NCBI RefSeq assembly: GCF_019550795.1
Contig: NZ_CP080545.1
Span: forward strand, 4,126,001-4,190,000
Direction: 5' to 3'
DNA from: Paenibacillus sp. sptzw28
GTDB lineage: Bacteria; Bacillota; Bacilli; Paenibacillales; Paenibacillaceae
Length of the DNA stretch: 64,000 nt
The position numbers were made by a program, and so were the translations under genes. The notes under the pieces were generated by a model. That model saw only the letters and a program-made list of their open reading frames with translations, did not search any database and was not told where the DNA came from. Shown here one piece after another: positions 8,290 through 15,527 of the stretch. The first letter of the stretch is position 1; each line of letters starts with the position of its first letter.

Positions 8290-8481
8290 GAGTTTTGTGG
8301 AGCAAAACTCACTTCGTAAGCATAAGCCGAGTTTTGCGAAAGCAAAACTCACTTCGTAAGCATATGCGGAGTTTTGCGGAGCAAAACTCACTTCGTAAGC
8401 ATAAGCCGAGTTTTGCGAAAGCAAAACTCACTTCGTAAGCATATGCGGAGTTTTGCGGAGCAAAACTCACTTCGTAAGCAT
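8290..8481. repeat. Five-copy tandem hairpin repeat array
   Basis: Five head-to-tail units of 39, 40, 39, 40 and 34 bases starting at 8290, 8329, 8369, 8408 and 8448. Each begins with the palindrome GAGTTTTGC-(gga or gaaa)-GCAAAACTC and continues with ACTTCGTAAGCAT and a TAAGCC or ATGCG end. Units 2 and 4 share the gaaa loop, units 3 and 5 the gga loop (unit 1 is tgga), so the array looks like duplication of a two-unit block. It fills the gap exactly from the gudB stop (8482) to the prsW ribosome binding site. Spacers are not unique, so this is not a CRISPR. Confidence 0.95.
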
Positions 8482-9747
8482 TTAGACCCACCCGCGCAGC
8501 CTGGAGGCCTCGGCGGCTTTCCGAACGCCAACCATATAAGCGGCAAGTCGCATGTTCACCTTACGTCTCGTGTGAACCTCATAGACCTGGTTAAACCCGC
8601 GAACCATCATATCTTTGAGCTTGGTCTCCACTTCAGACTCCGACCAATAATAGCCCTGGTTGTTCTGCACCCATTCAAAGTACGAAACAATGACCCCGCC
8701 GGCACTCGCGAGCACATCGGGTACAAGCAGAATGTCCCGGTCGGTAATGATTCGCGTGCCCTCAAGGGTGGTCGGTCCGTTCGCAGCTTCAACAATTATT
8801 TTAGCTTTGATTTTTTCCGCGTTATCAGCCGTGATTTGATTTTCTATAGCAGCCGGGACGAGTACGTCGCAATCCAGCTGAAGCAGCTCCTCATTGGAGA
8901 TGGTATCCCTGAACAAATTCGTGACCGTTCCGAATGAATCCCGCCGGTCGAGCAAGGATTCGATATCAAGCCCATCTTCATTATACAACGCAGCGTTCAC
9001 ATCGGAAATACCAATAACTTTGGCACCTGCATCATGCATGAATTTCGCAAGGAAGCTTCCGGCATTTCCGAACCCTTGAATCACAACCCGCGCATTGGAC
9101 AGCGGAATCCCTTTTTTATTAAGCGCTTCATCGATCATAATGGCCACGCCTCGCGCCGTGGCGCTCTCACGGCCCAGCGAGCCGCCTAGAACTAAAGGCT
9201 TCCCGGTAATGAAGCCCGGCGAATCAAACTCGCGGATACGGCTGTATTCATCCATCATCCATGCCATTATTTGTGAATTTGTCATAACATCGGGTGCTGG
9301 AATATCTTTGTTTGGCCCCACGATTTGGCTTATTGCCCGTACATATCCGCGGCTGAGCCGTTCCAGCTCGCGGAAGGACATTTTGCGCGGATCGCAAATA
9401 ATGCCGCCCTTGCCTCCACCGTAGGGCAGGTCTGCAATACCGCACTTCAAAGTCATCCAGATCGAGAGCGCCTTAACTTCAATTTCATTAACATCGGGAT
9501 GGAAGCGCACGCCGCCCTTTGTCGGGCCAACGGCATCGTTATGTTGCGCCCGATACCCAAGGAACACCCTCGTTTTGCCATCATCCATTCGTACCGGAAT
9601 TCGGACGGTTAACAGGCGCATCGGCTCTTTCAGGAGATCGATCATTTCCTCGCCGTATCCGAGAGTGCGAAGCGCTTCCGCAATTACGAGCTGCGTCGAT
9701 GTCAACATATCATTCATCTCTGTTCCAGCCAAAGGAACGGTCACCAC
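8482..9747 (-). CDS. gudB: NAD-dependent glutamate dehydrogenase
   Basis: A 421-aa Glu/Leu/Phe/Val dehydrogenase interconverting glutamate and 2-oxoglutarate plus ammonium. Substrate-binding and catalytic segments are GPTKGGVRFHP, PYGGGKGGI with the catalytic lysine region, and P-A-P-D-V-M-T-N; the Rossmann motif is GFGNAGSFLA. Gene position near prsW, ypfA and mecA matches B. subtilis gudB. The GTG at 9747 sits directly on an AAAAGG-like site; an ATG at 9717 (M-N-D-M-L-T-S-T-Q) matches the usual family start better but has only a weak site. The frame is intact. Confidence 0.93.
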   Translation of the reverse strand: MVTVPLAGTEMNDMLTSTQLVIAEALRTLGYGEEMIDLLKEPMRLLTVRIPVRMDDGKTRVFLGYRAQHNDAVGPTKGGVRFHPDVNEIEVKALSIWMTLKCGIADLPYGGGKGGIICDPRKMSFRELERLSRGYVRAISQIVGPNKDIPAPDVMTNSQIMAWMMDEYSRIREFDSPGFITGKPLVLGGSLGRESATARGVAIMIDEALNKKGIPLSNARVVIQGFGNAGSFLAKFMHDAGAKVIGISDVNAALYNEDGLDIESLLDRRDSFGTVTNLFRDTISNEELLQLDCDVLVPAAIENQITADNAEKIKAKIIVEAANGPTTLEGTRIITDRDILLVPDVLASAGGVIVSYFEWVQNNQGYYWSESEVETKLKDMMVRGFNQVYEVHTRRKVNMRLAAYMVGVRKAAEASRLRGWV

Positions 9748-9814
9748 CTTTTCTTCAGTAATATGAACGGTAACAAGGCGGACTATTCTAATGGCCTCCG
9801 TTCACCGACAGGCA

Positions 9815-9860
9815 AACAAAAAGCATCCCACATGCGGATTGAACTCCGCAGCTGATGCTT
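9815..9860 (-). terminator. Terminator of mecA
   Basis: AAGCATC...TGCGGA arms pair with their complements and are followed on the minus strand by TTTTTGTTTG; it lies 19 bases after the mecA stop. Confidence 0.85.
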
Positions 9861-9878
9861 GGATAAATTAAAGTCGTT

Positions 9879-10487
9879 TTAGAAATGAGTGCAGATTTCC
9901 GCAACCGCTTTGGCGGGCATAATTATTTTGCCATATTCTTCAAGAACCGCGGCGGTGACGGACGTAGCTTCACCGTATTCGGCTAACAGCGCTATGATTG
10001 CATGGTAGCGCGTCAGCTCGACTCCCTCCGATTCGAAGACCAGCATATATTTGCCGTTATAGCTGTACAGACGGCCGTCTTGGGTTAAGTCAGCGGCATT
10101 CAGCTGCTTACAGACGGAAATAACGTCTTCGATATCCCGGAACGAATACATGACTATATCGCTTTGCTCAAGCGTTACTTCCAGCTCGTAGACATCGTCA
10201 TCGTTCTCTTCTTCTTCCATCACTCTATCTTCGGGTTTACCGTTCACTTTGCCTCGCGTGACAATGACGACCATTCCTTGAGCCGGAAGCGCAAACACTT
10301 CGACGGCAAGCGGTCCGCTCGCATCAAACCCTAGCTCGTTATAGGCCTGATCCATCATCTCGCTGAAAAGCTCATGCACCTTCGGAATTTCGCGCCACAT
10401 GTCTTCCTTCTGGATCCCACGCTCCAGCAGGTCGTCGAACGTCAGAAAAATGCGTATTTTGTCTTGATTGAGTCGTTCGATTTTCAT
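9879..10487 (-). CDS. mecA: ClpC adaptor protein MecA
   Basis: A 202-aa adaptor that brings substrates (ComK in B. subtilis) to ClpCP. The N-terminal substrate-binding domain starts MKIERLNQDKIRIFLTFDDL; an acidic linker (EEEENDDDVYELEV) separates it from the C-terminal ClpC-binding domain ending in AKAVAEICTHF. AAGGAGG lies 7 bases before the ATG at 10487, which decides the start. It follows a single diverged copy of the hairpin repeat found beside gudB. Confidence 0.92.
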   Translation of the reverse strand: MKIERLNQDKIRIFLTFDDLLERGIQKEDMWREIPKVHELFSEMMDQAYNELGFDASGPLAVEVFALPAQGMVVIVTRGKVNGKPEDRVMEEEENDDDVYELEVTLEQSDIVMYSFRDIEDVISVCKQLNAADLTQDGRLYSYNGKYMLVFESEGVELTRYHAIIALLAEYGEATSVTAAVLEEYGKIIMPAKAVAEICTHF

Positions 10488-10507
10488 GATAGGATCCTCC
10501 TTCTCGA

Positions 10508-10551
10508 AAGCATCTGCTTCGTTTTCGCGGAGCAAAACCGTCTTCGAAAGC
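10508..10551. repeat. Diverged single copy of the gudB-prsW hairpin repeat
   Basis: The segment AAGCATCTGC...GTTTTCGCGGAGCAAAAC...CTTCGAAAGC aligns with the repeat unit at 8290-8481 (shared AAGCAT, GTTTT/GCGGAGCAAAAC and CTTCGxAAGC). It lies immediately upstream of the mecA ribosome binding site, so the element is dispersed, not only tandem. Confidence 0.65.
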
Positions 10552-10673
10552 GCACAAACGCGGCAGTACCTGTTATAAACAGCGTATGAAGCAGCGATTA
10601 AATGGTGCTTAAATCGTGCTATGTAACTATGTTAGCATGTCTCTGTTTGGAATGCACTAGATGCAACAAAAAA

Positions 10674-10724
10674 GAATCGTTTGCACCGTCTGATTATATA
10701 CGAAATCAGACGGCCAAACGATTC
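10674..10724 (-). terminator. Terminator of the small membrane protein gene
   Basis: GAATCGTTTGnnCCGTCTGATT pairs with its complement around a short loop and is followed by TTTTTTG on the minus strand, just after the stop at 10730. Confidence 0.85.
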
Positions 10725-10729
10725 ACTTT

Positions 10730-11047
10730 TCAGTGCGATTGTGCTTCCGCAACAATTTTTTCCGCTTCCTGCTTCACATTGGGGTCGCTGTTCACCAGTG
10801 TTTGGATTTGAGTCCACGCTTCACCGGAATTATTGACGGCTCCGTTTATATTCTTTGGCTTAGCCTGCATTGTTTCATTACCGAATTTGCGGTTTACCAT
10901 GGCATTCGCCGCTCTGTGCTTCCAGCCGTCCAAAACCTCACCTGCGGCCGAGCTTGCCCAAGCGAACGTGCCGGGCCGTCTCTTTGCCATATAAACCGCC
11001 GCCGCTGCCCCAGCTAGACCGCCAAGCAGAAAACCGGTCCATCTCAT
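10730..11047 (-). CDS. Small YtxH-like membrane-anchored protein
   Basis: A 105-aa protein with a glycine/alanine-rich N-terminal helix (residues about 5-20, GFLLGGLAGAAAAVYMA) followed by a basic stretch and a helical, Asn/Gln-rich soluble tail. This layout resembles YtxH-type small proteins, but no diagnostic motif is present. AGGAGG lies 7 bases before the ATG at 11047. Monocistronic: its own terminator follows. Function unknown. Confidence 0.6.
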   Translation of the reverse strand: MRWTGFLLGGLAGAAAAVYMAKRRPGTFAWASSAAGEVLDGWKHRAANAMVNRKFGNETMQAKPKNINGAVNNSGEAWTQIQTLVNSDPNVKQEAEKIVAEAQSH

Positions 11048-11220
11048 TGGCAATCCTCCTTCTTTACGATTGAATTCGCGTATAGTTTGACCTGCCCCGC
11101 CGCAAGTCATTCCAACACAAAAAAAGGAAGACGCATAAGTTCAAAGCGAAAACCTTCAGCAATATATATGATACAATAAGTTGGCATTTCAGAGAGGAAA
11201 ACAATCGCGGGGGGAACGAA

Positions 11221-12138
11221 ATGGCGGTTCAAATGACAATACGAATGGTGGTCTCGCTAACTATGGCGCTGCTGCTTGTTACCGGCTGCTCAGCCGGATC
11301 TGGCAATGTGGGAAGCAGTCAACCGGCCAGCGCGCCGAAACAGGCGCCGGACAAGGAGAAAGCGGCAGCACCGGCCGGAAAGACCACAGCCGGCCAAAGC
11401 AAGTCAACCGGAGAACAAGCAAGCAAGCCTGACGAGAAAGTGACAGCCCCTGGAGGTAACCATGCCCCTATGAGCCCTGTGAAAGAAAAACTTTATAGAA
11501 TGAACCAGTCTTACCGGTTTGTCCCCATATCCAAGGAAACGACGGATAAGGTCGTACTGTTAACATTCGATGACGGGCCAAAAGAAGATGAGATGATAAG
11601 CAGTCTGCTCGACACGCTTGATAAACATAAAGCAAAGGCTATATTTTTCGTTAACGGCTACCGCGTGAAGCAGCATCCCGAGCTGCTGAAGAAAATAGCC
11701 GGCCGCGGGCAGACGATAGGCAATCATTCTTGGGATCATATCGATTTGAGAAAAATATCCCCGGATGAACTGGAGAAACAAATCGCGGATGTGCAAAAGA
11801 TTGTCAAGGAAATAACGGGAACCACACCGGAGTTTTTCCGTCCGCCCTTCGGACTTGGGGGCGATAAGGTCAGGAAAGTGGCCAACGCCCACGGTATGCT
11901 GTTTACAACCTGGTCCGACGGCTCGCTCGATTGGGATAAAAGCACGAAGGATAAACCGGATCTCGTGGTCAAAAATGTTCTGGATCAGCTCCACCCCGGT
12001 GCAAATATTCTAATGCATGAGCTTCCCTGGACGGTAAAAGCATTGGATCACCTGTTAACGAAGCTGGAAGAGAAGGGCTACGGCTTTATCGACCCGGAGA
12101 CGATTGATCTTGGTCTGCCACCCCGGAATGTAAAGTAA
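11221..12138 (+). CDS. Polysaccharide deacetylase lipoprotein
   Basis: A 305-aa exported protein. A lipoprotein signal peptide ends in L-V-T-G-C (Cys at about residue 21), followed by an Ala/Lys/Pro-rich linker to about residue 85, then a NodB carbohydrate esterase 4 domain with TFDDGPK (catalytic and metal Asp) and the metal-binding H-S-W-D-H motif, then RPPFG. Such enzymes remove acetyl groups from peptidoglycan or other N-acetylated glycans outside the cell; the exact substrate is unclear. A GGGGGG site precedes the ATG. It overlaps the end of the convergent phosphoesterase gene by 53 bases. Confidence 0.88.
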   Translation: MAVQMTIRMVVSLTMALLLVTGCSAGSGNVGSSQPASAPKQAPDKEKAAAPAGKTTAGQSKSTGEQASKPDEKVTAPGGNHAPMSPVKEKLYRMNQSYRFVPISKETTDKVVLLTFDDGPKEDEMISSLLDTLDKHKAKAIFFVNGYRVKQHPELLKKIAGRGQTIGNHSWDHIDLRKISPDELEKQIADVQKIVKEITGTTPEFFRPPFGLGGDKVRKVANAHGMLFTTWSDGSLDWDKSTKDKPDLVVKNVLDQLHPGANILMHELPWTVKALDHLLTKLEEKGYGFIDPETIDLGLPPRNVK

Positions 12139-12946
12139 ACAGATGAAACTCAGCCGGCGCGAGCAGCCTGAGCGGCATTTTTGAAGTTCCGAAGCCACAG
12201 CTGACGAATAATAAAGGAGAAACGGATCCTGGCGAGGTTCGTTTCGTAAGCTTAAACCAGCCCCGCGAGTAATGTCTGAGCGATTTCGTCCGAAATACCG
12301 GCCCGAAAACCGGAAGGACAATTTGTCCTCCGTGAGTATGCCCGCAAAGAATGAGGTCTACAGGAGTATCCGGCTTCATTCTTGCGGCAATTAACGGATC
12401 GTGGGCGAGAAGAAGAGTGAACAAGGAATCGCCGTCTTCCGGTTCGCTTAGGGCAAGAGGCAGCCGGTCGCGGCCGGTGCGCGGATCATCGACTCCTGCC
12501 AGACGGATCCGGCTTCCGTCCTTCTGCTCCAATACCACCGATTCGTTGACCAGCAGACGAACTCTCTCCTCTTGCAGCATAACTTCAAATGGGCGGAGAT
12601 CCTCATCATGATCGTGATTGCCGTAAATCATATAAATCGGCGCGATCGAAGCCAGCTTCCGGATATTGTTCCGGGAACGCTCCAGAGGTACGCCCTTCTC
12701 CCTCAGATCGCCGCCTATCAGCACAAGATCCGCTCCGCCGGCTGCTTTGCAGCGGGATATGATATCTTCCGGAATTGCCCTTCGATGGATATCGGAAATA
12801 AATAGAATTCGCGTACCTTCAAATGAAACAGGCAGCCTTGGCAGCGCCACCGTCTGCCCATCAAGACGGTATGTGTATGATTCCTTTGCCATATAAGCGA
12901 CGGCTGCCGCTGCGGCGGCTGACAATATCAGCATCCAAACTATCAT
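12086..12946 (-). CDS. Membrane-anchored metallophosphoesterase (YpbG/YkuE-like)
   Basis: A 286-aa calcineurin-type phosphoesterase. One N-terminal membrane helix (residues 2-18) precedes the catalytic domain with S-D-I-H, G-G-D, GNHDHD and GHTHGGQ metal-binding motifs in the usual order. Position between mecA and a CPBP protease corresponds to B. subtilis ypbG. Substrate unknown. AGGAGG lies 8 bases before the ATG. The 3' end overlaps the convergent deacetylase gene, leaving no room for a separate terminator. Confidence 0.85.
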   Translation of the reverse strand: MIVWMLILSAAAAAAVAYMAKESYTYRLDGQTVALPRLPVSFEGTRILFISDIHRRAIPEDIISRCKAAGGADLVLIGGDLREKGVPLERSRNNIRKLASIAPIYMIYGNHDHDEDLRPFEVMLQEERVRLLVNESVVLEQKDGSRIRLAGVDDPRTGRDRLPLALSEPEDGDSLFTLLLAHDPLIAARMKPDTPVDLILCGHTHGGQIVLPVFGPVFRTKSLRHYSRGWFKLTKRTSPGSVSPLLFVSCGFGTSKMPLRLLAPAEFHLFTLHSGVADQDQSSPGR

Positions 12947-12976
12947 TCCCGTCAGCCTCCTAATTGTAATGACAGG

Positions 12977-13216
12977 CTACAAACCCGCATGCCTTCTTCC
13001 CCACATCAGCAGCCCGAGCAGGAGTGCCAGAAATAACAGGATGAGAAGCCGGTAGAACCATTTGGTCATCTGCTGCTTGTTGGACGGATGCTTGTGACGC
13101 CTTGAAGGCAGCCTCTGAGGCGCTTCCAACCAGTCCCCGCCGGCAGCGGCTTCATAATCACCTTTCTCAGCCCCGGCTTTTATGTTACGGTTCCCGAATT
13201 TTTGAACTCTGCTCAT
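12977..13216 (-). CDS. Small single-pass membrane protein
   Basis: A 79-aa protein with a hydrophilic, basic N-terminal half (residues 1-50), one membrane helix (about 53-71, FYRLLILLFLALLLGLLM) and a short R-R-H tail. Its ATG overlaps the stop of the CPBP protease by four bases (ATGA), so it is translationally coupled to that gene, supporting reality. I do not recognise the family. Confidence 0.6.
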   Translation of the reverse strand: MSRVQKFGNRNIKAGAEKGDYEAAAGGDWLEAPQRLPSRRHKHPSNKQQMTKWFYRLLILLFLALLLGLLMWGRRHAGL

Positions 13217-13806
13217 TCTTCCCTCCGAAATCGAATGACCAATCCCATGACCATGTCAATGACAAAATGCGCCAGAATCGGGGCCCATAACGTCCCGGTT
13301 TGGATGTAAATCCATCCAAGCGCATAGCTGATTGAAAATACGAGACCGGTCGGAATCCAGTGCCGCAAATAACGAACATGTATAGCCGCAAACACGATAC
13401 TGGTCCAGTAAGGACCTATATTATGCTGAATCGCACCGCGAAAAAGCGTTTCCTCGCAAACGGCGACGATAAAGGACAGCAGAACGATATGCCATACCGG
13501 CCGGCTTTTGAAAATCCGCTCGTTAACGCCACCGTCATCTCCCGCTTCCTCAGGGACAAATCGCGATACGAGCAAATCTACCGCAATAACGAGTAAGGCA
13601 AGCCCCAGGCCCCAAAGCAGAAATATCGAATTAACCGGAAATAAGTACATAAAAAAAGGGTTTCGATGCTGAAAAAAAATCCATATTAATCCGATAATAA
13701 ATGTAACCGCTTGTGTTGCGTACAAATTGACCAGCAGCATACGGTCATCAATCTCATCGATCGTTACTTTTCTGAATCGAATATTGCGAATGTCGAATTT
13801 TTTCAT
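13213..13806 (-). CDS. CPBP family intramembrane metalloprotease (YpbD-like)
   Basis: A 197-aa multi-pass membrane protein with the CPBP (CAAX protease and bacteriocin-processing) motifs: EETLFRG (catalytic EExxxR), FAAIH and a later H-F-V-I-D. The order protease - small protein - phosphoesterase - mecA - gudB corresponds to the ypbD-ypbG part of the B. subtilis map. It has five to six predicted helices. The substrate is unknown. Confidence 0.82.
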   Translation of the reverse strand: MKKFDIRNIRFRKVTIDEIDDRMLLVNLYATQAVTFIIGLIWIFFQHRNPFFMYLFPVNSIFLLWGLGLALLVIAVDLLVSRFVPEEAGDDGGVNERIFKSRPVWHIVLLSFIVAVCEETLFRGAIQHNIGPYWTSIVFAAIHVRYLRHWIPTGLVFSISYALGWIYIQTGTLWAPILAHFVIDMVMGLVIRFRREE

Positions 13807-13942
13807 TCCTAACCGCCTGTCATGAAAGGTTCATATTTCCTTTTCAACTATTTTACCCTATACTAGTAGGACAATCGAATCAGAATCGAAATAATACATA
13901 GAAAAAACCATACATAATGATATATGAACGAAGGGGATTATC

Positions 13943-14869
13943 ATGGAGAAACGACTGACACGTACAGAAATGTTATTTAGTCTAGGCTTCCTTTTCATGC
14001 TCGTTTTTGCAGTCGGTGCCTTCTTCTATGGTGTGAAAATCGGATCGGATAAGACAGAGGCGAAGTTCATCGCACAAACAAAGCACCTGAGCGACAGCAG
14101 CAGCGGGCCTGTCAGCGCCTATCAGCAGCAGGATCTGGTCTCCTTCTATCATACCGTATTTTTACCTTACCGTGAATTTCAAACCGTATGGACTCAAACG
14201 ATATTTAAATTGTCAACCGGGCAGTTGTCCGATCCGGCCTCCGCGCTAAAAGAACTATCCAATTTGGCCAAGCAAAAATACGATGAAGCGGAGCACGCAT
14301 CCACCCCCAGCACCTCGCCTCTTCTTGAGCAGGCGCAGCTCGACTTTTTGAAAGGTCTTAAAATGTTCAAAGAAGCCGCTCAGCGCGGCGCCAGCTCAGC
14401 CAAAGATATGACATCCGCCGAGCTTGTCACTTTGATTCAGAAGGACGCCTACTTCCTGGAGGGCGTAAAACAAGCCATGGTCGGACAGCGCAATTATTAT
14501 TATGCCATGGTTAAATGGAGCAGTTCGGTAAACCCTGACATACCGGCTCAGTACGAATCCCCCTCGGTGCTTGGCATCCAGCAGTGGAATAAGCTGCCGC
14601 TTACGGTTAAAAACAAATTAATGGCCGATCAGCTCAAATCGCGCATGCAGCTTGTGCCCTTTTATCCGCAAGATCTCACAGCCCGCGTGGACGGGTTCAT
14701 CGTTTCCGGAGAAGCAGGCAAAATGAAGATGAAGACGATTGATGCCGTCGTGGACCTGCTCATAAGCACGGAAGCGGTTCGGTCCGGCGATTTCAGCAGC
14801 AGCAAGCAGCAGCTGTACGCGAAGGAATTGCTGCCTCAGCTTCCCTTTTTCTTCCCCGAGCAGGAATAA
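13943..14869 (+). CDS. Unknown membrane-anchored extracytoplasmic protein
   Basis: A 308-aa protein with a single uncleaved N-terminal membrane helix (residues about 11-30, LGFLFMLVFAVGAFFYGVKIG) and a helical outside domain of about 270 residues. It contains no cysteine, no known catalytic motif and no lipobox. AAGGGG lies 7 bases before the ATG. It is transcribed alone, between two minus-strand genes. I do not recognise the family; a cell-surface or spore-envelope role is only a guess. Confidence 0.75.
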   Translation: MEKRLTRTEMLFSLGFLFMLVFAVGAFFYGVKIGSDKTEAKFIAQTKHLSDSSSGPVSAYQQQDLVSFYHTVFLPYREFQTVWTQTIFKLSTGQLSDPASALKELSNLAKQKYDEAEHASTPSTSPLLEQAQLDFLKGLKMFKEAAQRGASSAKDMTSAELVTLIQKDAYFLEGVKQAMVGQRNYYYAMVKWSSSVNPDIPAQYESPSVLGIQQWNKLPLTVKNKLMADQLKSRMQLVPFYPQDLTARVDGFIVSGEAGKMKMKTIDAVVDLLISTEAVRSGDFSSSKQQLYAKELLPQLPFFFPEQE

Positions 14870-14882
14870 CAGGGAGTTTAAA

Positions 14883-15209
14883 TCAATCGTATTGAAATCC
14901 CTGAAACAAGGCTACGGCCGCCATTCCGCCCTCTACATTGCGGAGGTTGCCGAAGCCTTTTTCATGCAGATATCTGCATGCAGTTACGCTTCTGATGCCA
15001 TGCGCGCAAATCAGATAAACAGGCTTATCCGCCGGGAGCTCCCCGACCCGCACTGGAATCGTATTCAGCGGCATAAGCGTCGACGGCTCCAAGTGATAAT
15101 AGTCCCATTCAATCTGCTCCCTCACATCAATTACCTGATCCCTTGTCAGTTTTCCTTCCTTAATAAGAGCAAGAAAAGCTTCCGGTTCCACATCTATCCA
15201 TTGTTCCAT
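14883..15209 (-). CDS. Rhodanese-like domain protein
   Basis: A 108-aa single-domain rhodanese. The active-site loop is C-A-H-G-I-R-S, with the catalytic Cys at about residue 71, preceded by the V-I-D-V-R-E-Q signature strand. Such proteins move sulfane sulfur; the partner is not evident. The ATG at 15209 has GAGGAG 6 bases upstream. It ends 13 bases from the convergent unknown membrane protein gene. Confidence 0.85.
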   Translation of the reverse strand: MEQWIDVEPEAFLALIKEGKLTRDQVIDVREQIEWDYYHLEPSTLMPLNTIPVRVGELPADKPVYLICAHGIRSVTACRYLHEKGFGNLRNVEGGMAAVALFQGFQYD

Positions 15210-15527
15210 TTCTTTCTCCTCCTCATCAGGGACGATCATAACGAAAATTTCACAAATGAGCAAGTTTCGGCATTGCTTTTGTCGGCATGGTTGCTATAAA
15301 ATAAAAAAGGCTTAAGTAGTCACCAGTTCCGAATTTTCGGCAAAGTTCGATTTTATTCGGGCTGTGAACGGCCTGGAATACAGCTTATATGTGTCAAGCG
15401 ATCAGTTGCTTATCAGAGCTGACTCTCGTCCCGATGCAGCAGCAGCGGTTTTGGCGGGGGTTTTTCGCTTCTAAGATATTATATATCCGCGCAACCAGCG
15501 CAAAAAAAGCTCAGGAGGCAACCTATC
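15210..15527. other. Intergenic leader region upstream of serA
   Basis: No strong gene is visible. On the plus strand a frame stays open from about 15314 to 15474 and reads protein-like (...N-G-L-E-Y-S-L-Y-V-S-S-D-Q...), but the only start is a GTG at about 15364 without a ribosome binding site. A second short frame starts at 15434 (M-Q-Q-Q-R-F-W-R-G-F-F) and ends across the serA ATG, also without a convincing site. The serA ribosome binding site AGGAGG is at about 15513. Confidence 0.4.

Noticed and set aside
8290..8481. Tandem repeats considered as a CRISPR array
   Set aside because: There are no unique spacers; loops and flanks repeat. No cas genes are in the window.
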